A DNA stretch of 9,222 nt from Oscillospiraceae bacterium (GCA_019420135.1 JAHZHS010000014.1:12780-22001), one strand, 5' to 3'. Shown: positions 1 to 6,947, numbered from the stretch's first letter. The notes: generated by a model from the letters alone, not told the origin. Numbers and translations are program-made.

Positions 1-267
1 TTCGAGACCTTCGGCTGCGGCAGCGCCATTGCCTCCAGCTCCATGGCCACCGAGCTCATCAAGGGCAAGCCCCTCTCCCAGGCCCGGGAGCTGACCAACC
101 AGGCAGTCACCGAGGCCCTGGACGGTCTGCCTGCCCACAAGATCCACTGCTCGGTGCTGGCCGAGGAGGCCATCCAGAAGGCGCTGGAGGATTACTACCA
201 TCGCCAGGGCATCCCCTGTGAGGAAACCCCGGTGACCTGCCACACCTGCTGCTCCGGGGAGGAGTAA
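1..267 (+). CDS. NifU/IscU-like Fe-S cluster scaffold protein, 3' part only
   Basis: The frame is open from base 1 and ends at TAA 265-267, giving the last 88 residues; the start and the first cysteine ligand lie left of the window. Two family signatures are visible: FGCGSAIASSS (Cys 6 of the visible part) and KIHCSVLAEEAI (Cys 50), which carry the second and third cluster-ligating cysteines of IscU/NifU N-domain scaffolds. These proteins assemble Fe-S clusters in the cytoplasm with sulfur from a NifS/IscS cysteine desulfurase, whose gene would be expected just upstream. After the usual DYYHRQG end, the protein adds a short tail with four more cysteines (Cys 73, 80, 83, 84; CHTCC), not part of the core scaffold. 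The family assignment is firm; NifU versus IscU naming is not settled by this fragment. Confidence 0.9.
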   Translation, partial: FETFGCGSAIASSSMATELIKGKPLSQARELTNQAVTEALDGLPAHKIHCSVLAEEAIQKALEDYYHRQGIPCEETPVTCHTCCSGEE

Positions 268-292
268 TCCGGACGGCCTGACTTTTCTTCCA

Positions 293-342
293 TTATAAAA
301 CAGACGGCGCACGCTGCCCCAATGGGCGGTGTGCGCCGTCTG
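293..342 (-). terminator. Rho-independent terminator of the MBL-fold gene
   Basis: A 12-bp perfect stem pairs 301-312 (CAGACGGCGCAC) with 331-342 (GTGCGCCGTCTG), with a further GCCC/GGGC pairing inside. Read on the minus strand the hairpin is followed by TTTTATAAT (300 down to 292), and it lies about 44 bases past the stop codon of the minus-strand gene. On the plus strand no T-run follows the stem, so service to the nifU-like gene is less likely. Confidence 0.8.
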
Positions 343-385
343 CTGTATGGAGGAATGAGACCGCCGGAAAAAACCGCGCCCCCGG

Positions 386-1453
386 TCAGAGCAGGATGGT
401 GCGGTCCCGGCAGGGCCAGGCCTCGGAATGGTAGGGGAGAGAGCGGCCGAACCGGTTGTGCCGCCGCAGGAACAGGTATTCCCGGCTGGTGCCGTGCACC
501 GGGATGCGGGCAAACCGGGCAAGCCCTTCCCGGAGCAGGGCGGCAGCGGGGGAGCCCTCCTCCGCCGTCCCGGTGAGCAGCACCCCGCCCCGCCCGGCAA
601 ACTGCCGGGCCAGGGCCTCGGCCTCCGGCGTCCCCAGCCGGGGATCGCTGACAAAGGCAAAGCCCTCCCGGGGCGGGACGTCGGGCAGGGGATGCACCGT
701 CACCGACCGTAGAAAGCTGCGGGCCGCCGGCTGCACCCAGCAGGGGTCGGCGGACAGGGCATTCAGCTGGCGGCGGAAGGCCTCGTCGCCGTAGAGGGGG
801 ACGGCCGGCCAGCGCCGGGCCAGGAGATAGAGGATCTCGGGCCCGCGGCCGTACCTGGGCACCGGGAAGAGCACCGGCTGCCCCGCCTCGGCAAAGGGGC
901 GGACGGCCTCCACAAACTCCCGGCGCATGGCGGTGGGGGTGCGGGCTTCGGGGCCGTAGGCGCTGTCGATCACCGCCAGGTCGGCCACCGTGTCCCGCAC
1001 CCGGTCCACGTTGTAGATGAGGCTTTCCTCCATGTAGTCGCCGCTGAAAAACAGCAGCCCGTCGGTGAGGGCAAAGGAATACCACACGCTGCCTGCACAG
1101 TGCCCGGCCCGTCCCCAGTAAAGGGCGACGCCGTTGCCGGTGGGAAAATTTTCGAGAGTCAGCGCGGGGGCGGGGAGCTTCCCCAGCTGCAGCAGCGTGG
1201 CGCCCGAGGCGACGATCTGCCCCGAAAAGCCGTGTTCTGCCAGCCAGCCCAGGGCGCCGGCGTGGTCGGCGTGGGAGTGGGTGAGAAAGACATAGCGCAG
1301 GGAGCGGATCTGGTCGGCGGTCAGGCGGGGCCAGGGCATGGCCGACCCCGCCATGACGCCGCAGTCCACCAGAAAGGAGAGCTCCCGGCTTTCCACCAGA
1401 AAGCAGTTGCGGCCATGTTCCCCCACGCCGCCGGCAATGGTGACGCGCATCAT
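386..1453 (-). CDS. Compact MBL-fold / beta-CASP-type metallohydrolase
   Basis: 355 residues, cytoplasmic, no signal peptide. The metallo-beta-lactamase motif THSHADHAG gives metal ligands His59, His61, Asp63 and His64; GHCAGS gives His118 and FSGDY gives Asp139. Further on, VLFPVPRYGRGPEILYLL (about 194-211) resembles the segment that opens the beta-CASP domain of CPSF73/RNase J-type nucleases, and VHGTSRE (His320) and PYHSE (His342) sit where the late beta-CASP histidines are expected. Function in RNA processing is therefore plausible, but the protein is clearly shorter than typical bacterial beta-CASP enzymes (usually above 400 residues). Two ATGs stand in tandem (1453-1451 and 1450-1448); the AGAAGG upstream is 4 bases from the first and 7 from the second, so the second may be the true start. 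The gene is divergent from nagA, with its own terminator, and has no obvious link to the sugar locus. Confidence 0.8.
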   Translation of the reverse strand: MMRVTIAGGVGEHGRNCFLVESRELSFLVDCGVMAGSAMPWPRLTADQIRSLRYVFLTHSHADHAGALGWLAEHGFSGQIVASGATLLQLGKLPAPALTLENFPTGNGVALYWGRAGHCAGSVWYSFALTDGLLFFSGDYMEESLIYNVDRVRDTVADLAVIDSAYGPEARTPTAMRREFVEAVRPFAEAGQPVLFPVPRYGRGPEILYLLARRWPAVPLYGDEAFRRQLNALSADPCWVQPAARSFLRSVTVHPLPDVPPREGFAFVSDPRLGTPEAEALARQFAGRGGVLLTGTAEEGSPAAALLREGLARFARIPVHGTSREYLFLRRHNRFGRSLPYHSEAWPCRDRTILL

Positions 1454-1518
1454 GACGCCTTCTTTCGCCCGGGGGCCGGTTCTGTGTGTCGATGTTCCAT
1501 AAACGCCTCCGCATCCTT

Positions 1519-1556
1519 GGCGGACGGCAGAAAAAACCTGACCCTCTGCCGCCGCC
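1519..1556 (-). other. Stem-loop in the leader of the MBL-fold gene
   Basis: GGCGG-A-CGGCAGA (1519-1531) pairs with TCTGCCG-CCGCC (1545-1556): 12 pairs with one bulged base around a 13-base loop. It lies 66-103 bases upstream of the minus-strand start codon. Read on the plus strand it is followed by only TTTC, so it is not a convincing terminator either way. Confidence 0.35.
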
Positions 1557-1575
1557 TTTCGTGTACCTGCTTTCT

Positions 1576-1581
1576 ATCATA
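1576..1581 (-). promoter_or_regulatory. Possible -10 box of the MBL-fold gene
   Basis: On the minus strand 1581-1576 reads TATGAT, five of six matches to the sigma-A -10 box. The bases about 17 upstream are GC-rich with no recognisable -35 box, so this is a weak call. Confidence 0.25.
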
Positions 1582-1708
1582 CTGCGGCGGGGCGGCCGGG
1601 TGCCATCCTGCAACGGTCATATTTTGGTAAAGTTCCTGTAATTTTGCCTCCGGCCGCCCGGCGGGAGGTGCGTGCAAAAAAAGCAGCGTTTTTTGGCGGT
1701 TTTCCCGA

Positions 1709-1737
1709 TTGACAGGGAAAAATATCCGATATACACT
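1709..1737 (+). promoter_or_regulatory. Sigma-A promoter of nagA
   Basis: A perfect -35 box TTGACA (1709-1714) is followed after exactly 17 bases by TACACT (1732-1737), four of six matches to TATAAT. Transcription would begin about 1744, giving a leader of roughly 70 bases before the GTG start at 1818. The weak -10 is buried in the operator at 1731-1746. Confidence 0.75.
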
Positions 1738-1746
1738 GGTGTGTAT
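1731..1746 (+). promoter_or_regulatory. Operator O1, LacI-type, overlapping the nagA -10
   Basis: ATACACTGGTGTGTAT has perfect outer arms ATACA/TGTAT around six bases; extending by one base each side still pairs (TATACAC/GTGTATA, 1730-1747). It matches the 16-bp motif found at four other sites in this window, although its centre is GG rather than CG. By covering the -10 box it would block RNA polymerase binding directly when the repressor is bound. Confidence 0.7.
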
Positions 1747-1817
1747 AAGGACTGCCCGCCCGGGCAGACATTGCTGCCGCTGCCGGAAAACGCCCGGCCT
1801 GTAAGGAGGAATCTGCT

Positions 1818-2960
1818 GTGAATCTGCTGCTCAAAAACGCACAGGTATACCGTGACCACCGGTTTGAACCGGCGGACCTGCTCATCCGCGACGGAAAAGT
1901 GGAGGCGGTCTGCCCCGACCTGAGCGCCGAGGCCCCGGTGCTGGATGCCGGAGGCAAAAAGTGCCTGCCGGGATTTCTGGACATTCACACCCACGGCGGC
2001 TGCAACGTGGACGTCAACGCCGCCACCCCGGAGGATATCCGCACCCTGGCAAGATTCTTTGCCAGCCACGGCACCACAGGCTTTCTGACCAGCGTCCTCA
2101 CCGACACCGAGGCGCAGACCTCCCTGGCCATCTCCCGCATCACCGAAGCCATGCGCCGGCCCACCGGTGGCGCCCGGGTGCTGGGCATCCATCTGGAGGG
2201 GCCCTTCCTCTCCCCCGACTACAAGGGCGCCATGCCCGAATCCCTGCTTCGCAAGGGGGACGCCGCCTGGGTGCGCCGCTGCCAGCAGGAGGCGGGCGGG
2301 GCCATCCGCTACATGACCGTCGCCCCTGAGGTGGAGGGCGTGCAGGACATCATCCGGGAATTTTCCGGGGAATTTGCCATCGCCATCGGGCATTCGGGGG
2401 CGGACTATGCCACCGCCAAGGAGGCCATCGCCAACGGGGCGAAGGCCTGCACCCATACCTTCAACGGCATGCGGCTGTTCCATCAGCACCAGCCCGCCAT
2501 CATGGGCGCCGTGCTGGCCAGCCCCCACGTCTACTGCGAGGCCATCTGCGACGGCCGCCACCTCCACCCCGGCACGGTGGAGATGCTCTTGCAGTGCAAG
2601 GGCCTGGACCGGGTGGTGGCCATCACCGACAGCATCCAGGCCGCCGGCCTGCCCGACGGCAACTACAAGCTGGGGGTCAACGACGTGGTGGTGGTCAACG
2701 GCGACGCCCAGCTGGCCAACGGCGGCGGCCGGGCGGGCAGCACCCTGACCATGGACGTGGCCCTGCGCAACCTGACGAAATTCACCTCCTATTCTCTGGA
2801 ACAGCTCATCCCCTTGCTCACCGAAAACCCCGCCGATCTCATCGGTCTGCCGGGCAAGGGACGGCTGGAACCCGGCTGCGACGGCGACTTTGTACTGCTG
2901 GACGACGAGCTGAAAGTCGCCGCCACCGTGGTGGGCGGTGAGATCATCTACCGCGCCTGA
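1818..2960 (+). CDS. nagA: N-acetylglucosamine-6-phosphate deacetylase
   Basis: 380 residues, the usual length for NagA. The enzyme removes acetate from GlcNAc-6-phosphate to give glucosamine-6-phosphate in the cytoplasm. Visible amidohydrolase-superfamily landmarks in order: PGFLDIHTHG (His57, His59), HLEGPF (125-130, Glu127), GHS (His192), THTFNGM (His213), CDGRHLHP (His248) and ITDS (catalytic-type Asp271) followed by AAGLPDGNYKLG, all typical of NagA. The start is GTG at 1818 with AAGGAGGA at 1803-1810, about eight bases upstream; no better ATG is present. It is transcribed alone from its own promoter, convergent with the PFK gene and sharing a terminator hairpin with it. O1 over its -10 places it in the same regulon as the ABC importer. 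The glucosamine-6-phosphate deaminase (NagB) that normally follows is not in the window. The related N-acetylgalactosamine-6-phosphate deacetylase (AgaA) cannot be ruled out from sequence reading alone. Confidence 0.93.
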   Translation: MNLLLKNAQVYRDHRFEPADLLIRDGKVEAVCPDLSAEAPVLDAGGKKCLPGFLDIHTHGGCNVDVNAATPEDIRTLARFFASHGTTGFLTSVLTDTEAQTSLAISRITEAMRRPTGGARVLGIHLEGPFLSPDYKGAMPESLLRKGDAAWVRRCQQEAGGAIRYMTVAPEVEGVQDIIREFSGEFAIAIGHSGADYATAKEAIANGAKACTHTFNGMRLFHQHQPAIMGAVLASPHVYCEAICDGRHLHPGTVEMLLQCKGLDRVVAITDSIQAAGLPDGNYKLGVNDVVVVNGDAQLANGGGRAGSTLTMDVALRNLTKFTSYSLEQLIPLLTENPADLIGLPGKGRLEPGCDGDFVLLDDELKVAATVVGGEIIYRA

Positions 2961-2985
2961 GCACCGCACAGCCCGACACAACGGC

Positions 2986-3035
2986 AAAGCCGGGCGGCTC
3001 CTCCCCTCTGAGGGAAAGGAGCCGCCCGGCTTTTT
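2986..3035 (+). terminator. Terminator between convergent nagA and PFK genes
   Basis: A 14-bp GC-rich stem pairs 2989-3002 (GCCGGGCGGCTCCT) with 3017-3030 and is extended by AAA (2986-2988) pairing with TTT (3031-3033). TTTTT at 3031-3035 follows on the plus strand, making a strong terminator for nagA. On the minus strand only TTT follows the stem, but its position 28 bases past the PFK stop suggests it also stops that operon. Confidence 0.88.
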
Positions 3036-3062
3036 GTGTATCTTTACATGGAAAGGGAAGGA

Positions 3063-4244
3063 TCAGTCTGCGGACAGGGGACGGTTCTTGAAGGTCACAT
3101 ACTTGCGCACCGGCTCGCCCAGCAGGGGACGGCACCAATCGATGAAAGCCTGGGTGACGTCGTGGCCATTGTCGGCAATGAACTCTTTGGGCATGGTGCG
3201 CTCGTGGAGCATGACCTCCTCAATGGGGATCAGGATGGTCTCGGTGCGGTATTCCGCACCCGGCAGGCGGCGGAAGCCTACCATGACGCCGTTTTTGCCC
3301 TCCACGGCGGCGCGGACGGCGGTGCTGCCCGCCTCCACGGCCTCCTCCCGGTCGATGCGGGACTGGTAGGCGGCGCTGGCCCGCCCAGCAATGCCGGGCT
3401 TCTCGCTGCGGGCCTTGATGCCCAGCTTGCGGATGACCAGATTGGCCAGATGGGCGGACACGTCGCCATAGTACACCGCCCGGCCCACCTGGAAGATGGG
3501 CTCCACGATGGGCTCGCCGTCGGCCTTGCGCAGGCCCTCGCTGGCGACCACCACCACACCGCCCTTCTCCCGGTGCAGGCGCTCCACCTCCGCCAGGAAA
3601 GCGTCCTCGTCAAAGGGAACCTCGGGCAGGTAGATCAGGTCGGGGCCGTCCCCGTCCCCGCTGCGGGCCAGGGCCGAGGCGGCGGCGATCCAGCCTGCGT
3701 TGCGGCCCATGGCCTCGATGACGCAGACGTGGATGGGCAGGCCGCGCACATCCTGGCTGATCTCGGCGGTGGTCTCGGCAATATACCGCGCCGCACTGGC
3801 AAAGCCGGGGGCGTGGTCGGTGACCGAAATGTCGTTGTCGATGGTCTTGGGGATGCCCACCACCTTCACGTCCACCCCCGCCCGGCAGCAGGCCTGATAC
3901 ACCTTGCCGCAGGTGTCCATGCTGCCGTTGCCGCCGGTGAAAAAGACGTACCGGATGTTGTGCCGGGCAATGACCCGGGCCATCTGGTCGTAGTCCTCGG
4001 TCTCCAGCGGGTCGCGGCTGGTGCCGATGGCGCTGCCGGGGGTGTGGAGCAGCAGTTCCAGCTCCTCCTCCGGGGCAGTGAACAGGTCGAGGAAATGCTC
4101 CTTGAGCACCGCTCCGGAACCGCCGATGGCGGCATAGAAATGGTCGATCTCGGGATGCTTGCGGGCCTCGGTCACCGCGCCGTAGAGCGAGGCGTTGATG
4201 ACGGCGGTGGGAGCGCCGCCGTGGACGATCAGGGCATTGGCCAT
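3063..4244 (-). CDS. 6-phosphofructokinase homologue (PPi-type clade, phosphoryl donor uncertain)
   Basis: 393 residues. The PFKA family phosphorylates fructose-6-phosphate at C1 with ATP or pyrophosphate. Landmarks: GGAPTAVINASL (9-20), close to the GGPTAVINASL motif of the Firmicutes PPi-type clade; GGNGSMDT (104-111), the donor/Mg loop; PKTIDND (132-138) with the catalytic-type Asp; and EAMGRNAG (177-184), the sugar-phosphate loop. The Lys of PKTIDND is typical of PPi enzymes, whereas Gly at the second position of the GGNGS loop is the ATP-type residue, and Asn stands where E. coli PfkA has Asp103. Donor preference therefore cannot be assigned. The start is supported by AGGAGGA nine bases upstream. 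The stop codon of the isomerase gene lies 15 bases before the ATG and touches this ribosome site, so the two are one operon. The context suggests a dedicated role in a sugar pathway rather than the housekeeping PFK. Confidence 0.85.
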   Translation of the reverse strand: MANALIVHGGAPTAVINASLYGAVTEARKHPEIDHFYAAIGGSGAVLKEHFLDLFTAPEEELELLLHTPGSAIGTSRDPLETEDYDQMARVIARHNIRYVFFTGGNGSMDTCGKVYQACCRAGVDVKVVGIPKTIDNDISVTDHAPGFASAARYIAETTAEISQDVRGLPIHVCVIEAMGRNAGWIAAASALARSGDGDGPDLIYLPEVPFDEDAFLAEVERLHREKGGVVVVASEGLRKADGEPIVEPIFQVGRAVYYGDVSAHLANLVIRKLGIKARSEKPGIAGRASAAYQSRIDREEAVEAGSTAVRAAVEGKNGVMVGFRRLPGAEYRTETILIPIEEVMLHERTMPKEFIADNGHDVTQAFIDWCRPLLGEPVRKYVTFKNRPLSAD

Positions 4245-4259
4245 GGAAAAGTTCCTCCT

Positions 4260-5639
4260 TTACAGTTCAATGACGGGAATGTTCAGAACGCGGCCCAGCT
4301 GGACCACGGCGTCCCCGATGTCCGCCCAGACCAGGCTGTAATGGTGGGCGATGCCCTTGTCGAAGATGTCCCGGGTGACGTCCTCCACCGGGCGGGCGAC
4401 CCGGACGTTGACCATGGTGCCCCGGGTGTTGCGGTGGGTGGGAACGGCCTCCCCTCGCAGCACCACCAGGTGATACTGCCCGTCAATGACGCTGGCACGG
4501 ACCACCGTGACCTTGCCCGGCTTGAGCACGCCCCAGAAGGCACTGCCGTTGCCGATGAGGGGATGGTTGCGCAGTTCCAGGCCGTCGGACATGTCGTAGA
4601 GGCTGAGGGGGGCGTTGCCGCAGTGCCAGAAGGTCAGGGTGTTGGCCTGCTTGTCCATGTTGATCATGTCGGCCACAAAGGTGGGCTGGCCGGTCATCTC
4701 CCGGGCGATGATGGTGCCGATGCCGGCGTCCACGTCGCCCTCGCAGACAATGCTGATGCCGTCGTCGGCCAGGCGGCTGAGCACGCCGCAGGGCTGGCAC
4801 TTGACGGCGCCCATTTCCGGCCAGCACTTGATGGTGCAGTAGTCATAGCCGAACTCGGGGATCAGCTCTTTCAGCGCCAGGTAGGTGCGGCTGTGGTTTT
4901 CCAGGTTCTCCTCCGACAGGTTGCGGTCCTCGTCGGGCAGGCGGGGGAGCTTGTCCAGGCCAAACTGGCTGCGGACCTTGTCCATGTCGGCGTGGACCGC
5001 CCCGGCATCCAGCTGTGCCATGCGGTCAAAGACCAGCTTGAGCTCGGTGCCCTCCATGCGGATGCCGAACAGGCGGCGGATGGCCAGCTCATCAAAGGCA
5101 CAGTTGTAGAAGGCGGTGGGCCGGTAGCCCAGCAGGCCCAGGCTGGTGTTGGCCAGCTTCTTTTTGGCGGAGAGGGCGGTGATCAGCGTTTTGATCCGGC
5201 CGGTGACTTCCGGCTCGTCCAGGTCGCCGTAGACGGGCCAGCACTCGCCGCCGATGCGCTTGACGGCAGCATTGTTCATCATGGCGCTGCACATGGCGTT
5301 GGCCCACAGCCGCTCCTGTCGGACAAAGGGAGCCTCGTGGGTGGCCCACAGCAGGATGGGCTTGCCCAGCTCCTGGGACAGTTTGCAGCTGACGTCGTCG
5401 CCGGTGAAGGCGCCGATCACCAACAGCACCACGTCCGCCTGGTGCGCCCGCAGCCAGTCCGCGCAGGCGGCGGCCTCCTGGGTGTTGGTGACAATCTCGG
5501 GATAGCGGAAGACATTGACGCCGGTCAGCTCCCGCTCGGCCCAGTCGCCATAGAGCGTCTGCAGCTTCTGAGGGCGCTCCCGGGGCCAGCGGCCGGACAG
5601 GGTGGCGACAAAACCGACATTCAGTTTGGCTTTTACCAT
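4260..5639 (-). CDS. Sugar isomerase of the L-fucose/L-arabinose isomerase superfamily (COG2407-like)
   Basis: 459 residues, cytoplasmic, no signal peptide. It resembles the FucI/AraA-related group of aldose-ketose isomerases, which are Mn-dependent. Candidate metal or catalytic residues are Glu300 (in VCEGDVDAG), Asp324 (in VADMINMD), His339 (FWHCGNAP) and His432/His433 (GIAHHYSLVWADIGD near the C-terminus), arranged as in the family. The N-terminal half, VGFVATLSGRW and ADVVLLVIGAFTGDD, fits the Rossmann-like N-domain. Substrate cannot be read from sequence: relatives act on L-fucose, D-arabinose, L-arabinose and, as I recall, sulfoquinovose. The start has AAAGGAGT about 10 bases upstream. 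It is the first gene of an operon with the PFK homologue, driven by a consensus promoter at 5715-5743 with operator O2 just downstream. The superfamily call is solid; function is inferred. Confidence 0.75.
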   Translation of the reverse strand: MVKAKLNVGFVATLSGRWPRERPQKLQTLYGDWAERELTGVNVFRYPEIVTNTQEAAACADWLRAHQADVVLLVIGAFTGDDVSCKLSQELGKPILLWATHEAPFVRQERLWANAMCSAMMNNAAVKRIGGECWPVYGDLDEPEVTGRIKTLITALSAKKKLANTSLGLLGYRPTAFYNCAFDELAIRRLFGIRMEGTELKLVFDRMAQLDAGAVHADMDKVRSQFGLDKLPRLPDEDRNLSEENLENHSRTYLALKELIPEFGYDYCTIKCWPEMGAVKCQPCGVLSRLADDGISIVCEGDVDAGIGTIIAREMTGQPTFVADMINMDKQANTLTFWHCGNAPLSLYDMSDGLELRNHPLIGNGSAFWGVLKPGKVTVVRASVIDGQYHLVVLRGEAVPTHRNTRGTMVNVRVARPVEDVTRDIFDKGIAHHYSLVWADIGDAVVQLGRVLNIPVIEL

Positions 5640-5683
5640 GGAAATTCACTCCTTTACAGATGCGGGTAAGAAAAAACGTCTGA

Positions 5684-5699
5684 GTAAACACGTGTGTAC
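5684..5699 (-). promoter_or_regulatory. Operator O2, LacI-type, in the leader of the isomerase-PFK operon
   Basis: GTAAACACGTGTGTAC (plus-strand reading) contains the perfect palindrome ACACGTGT with a central CpG and outer arms GTAAA/TGTAC, matching the shared 16-bp motif. It begins 15 bases past the -10 box, roughly +8 to +24 of the transcript, where a bound LacI-family protein would block initiation or early elongation. Confidence 0.75.
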
Positions 5700-5714
5700 A
5701 ATCTGGATGCTTCA

Positions 5715-5743
5715 ATTATAGACTGTGTGCGTGCCCCTGTCAA
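5715..5743 (-). promoter_or_regulatory. Consensus sigma-A promoter of the isomerase-PFK operon
   Basis: On the minus strand TTGACA (5743-5738) and TATAAT (5720-5715) are separated by exactly 17 bases: both boxes match consensus perfectly. Transcription should start near 5708, leaving a leader of about 70 bases that carries O2. So strong a promoter would be expected to need repression, consistent with the operator. Confidence 0.9.
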
Positions 5744-5840
5744 AGGCGAGGGGGGCAAACGGCACAGATTTGGATGTCCCCACAAAAAAGGACAAAAAGA
5801 TTCAGCAAAACGCCAAAGCCGGGGCGGAGGAAATCTCAGG

Positions 5841-5859
5841 CGGGCAAACCGGTTGCCCG
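5841..5859 (+). repeat. Inverted repeat over the -35 region of the lacI-type gene
   Basis: CGGGCAA (5841-5847) and TTGCCCG (5853-5859) are perfect inverted arms around ACCGG. The right arm contains the -35 box (TTGCCC, 5853-5858). It does not resemble the 16-bp operator, so if it is a protein site it may belong to another regulator. Confidence 0.45.
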
Positions 5860-5882
5860 GCGGCAAAAGAGTGTGATATACT
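5853..5882 (+). promoter_or_regulatory. Extended -10 promoter of the LacI-family gene
   Basis: TATACT (5877-5882) is preceded by TGA, an extended -10 element, with a partial -35 TTGCCC (5853-5858) at 18 bases. Transcription would start near 5889, giving a leader of roughly 45 bases. It is weaker than the other promoters here, as expected for a repressor gene. Confidence 0.6.
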
Positions 5883-5932
5883 GATTATGAACCTATCGGC
5901 AACGGGCCGTATGATGCGAAGGAGCGGACAAA

Positions 5933-6925
5933 ATGACCAGAGGGATGGTTACCAGAAAGGACGTGGCCCAGCGGGCCGGCGTGAGTGAAACAATCGTCTC
6001 CTATGTACTGAACAACAACCGCTATGTGGACAAAAACAAGCGGGAGCGGGTCCTGCAGGCGGTGAAGGAGCTCAACTACCACCCCAACAGCATTGCCCGG
6101 GCGCTCAAGGGCAAAAAGACCAACCACATCGTCTTTATCGCCGACAACATCAGCACCGAGCATTTCAGCCAGCTGATTGCCGTCATGGACCACTATGCCT
6201 ATGACAAGGGCTATCTCATCAGCCTGATCTCCAACCGCAACGACGACGATTTTGTGGAGCAGATCATCAGCCGCCAGTGCGACGGCATCATTGTCAGCTC
6301 GCTGAGCATTCCCGAGGCCTACATCCACCGCTTTGTGGATGTGGGCATTGCGGTGGTGGTGCTGCAGAACCGGGATTACAAGGACCTGACCGGCACCGCT
6401 GTCATCCAGACCGGCCTGTATGGCGGCGCCCGGGACGGGGTGAGCTATCTGGCTGAGCAGGGGCGCAAGCATATTATCTATGTGGACCGCTTTTCCGGCC
6501 GGGGGCATTTCAGCGACCGCAGCGACTACCGCCTCCACGGATACTTTGACGAGATGGAAGCCCGGGGCCTGCCCACCCACGTGATCACCGGCTGCATCGA
6601 CCCCGCCCAGACCGCCCATGCGGTGGCCGAATACTGCCGCAGCAACCCGGTGGACGCTATCCTGGGCCGCAGCGACAAGGTGGCCTGCATCGCCATGCAG
6701 GCGGTCATGGACATCGGTCTGCGGGTGCCCCAGGACATTGCGGTGGTGGGCTTTGACAATTCCAGCCTGAGCCAGTACATGCGCCCCACCATGACCAGCA
6801 TCGAGATCCAGCGGGATCTCATCGGCAAGGCGGCGGTGGCCATGCTGGACCAGATGCTCAACGGCGGGGAAGTCCCGGAACCCCAGGAATTCCATACCCG
6901 CATCATCTGCCGGGAAAGCGCCTGA
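5933..6925 (+). CDS. LacI-family transcriptional repressor
   Basis: 330 residues, standard for LacI/PurR-type regulators. The N-terminal helix-turn-helix spans about 6-28 (VTRKDVAQRAGVSE, then TIVSYVLNN as recognition helix). The hinge YHPNSIARALKG (49-60) has the leucine (Leu58) that in this family wedges into the central base step of the operator. From about 64 to the end is a periplasmic-binding-protein-like effector domain, with the family motif VAVVGFDNSS near the C-terminal third. The start at 5933 is set by AAGGAG eight bases upstream; a second in-frame ATG at 5945 lacks a good ribosome site. It lies between the isomerase-PFK operon and the ABC operon, both of which carry the 16-bp palindromic motif with a central CpG, so it is the likely repressor of the regulon. 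Effector unknown, probably the transported sugar or a phosphorylated product. No good copy of the 16-bp motif is seen at its own promoter. Confidence 0.93.
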   Translation: MTRGMVTRKDVAQRAGVSETIVSYVLNNNRYVDKNKRERVLQAVKELNYHPNSIARALKGKKTNHIVFIADNISTEHFSQLIAVMDHYAYDKGYLISLISNRNDDDFVEQIISRQCDGIIVSSLSIPEAYIHRFVDVGIAVVVLQNRDYKDLTGTAVIQTGLYGGARDGVSYLAEQGRKHIIYVDRFSGRGHFSDRSDYRLHGYFDEMEARGLPTHVITGCIDPAQTAHAVAEYCRSNPVDAILGRSDKVACIAMQAVMDIGLRVPQDIAVVGFDNSSLSQYMRPTMTSIEIQRDLIGKAAVAMLDQMLNGGEVPEPQEFHTRIICRESA

Positions 6926-6947
6926 GCACGGCAAACGGTATCACAGG

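Noticed and set aside
195..1613. Minus-strand open frame of 472 codons overlapping the MBL-fold gene
   Set aside because: It is a shifted frame of the same strand, rich in Arg, Pro and Gly, running through the terminator into the nifU-like gene; the MBL frame has the metal motifs.
1617..2987. Minus-strand open frame of 456 codons opposite nagA
   Set aside because: It is a shadow of nagA, spans nagA's promoter and part of its terminator, and shows no recognisable motifs.
3036..5669. Very long plus-strand open frame (877 codons) opposite the PFK and isomerase genes
   Set aside because: It is antisense to two genes with clear family motifs, ribosome sites and a promoter; its protein is His/Asp/Gly/Val-rich low-complexity text typical of reverse-strand reading of GC-rich genes.
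5738..5876. Catabolite-repression (cre) site between the divergent promoters
   Set aside because: No match to the cre consensus was found by eye in this region; the only clear repeat is the one at 5841-5859, which does not fit it.
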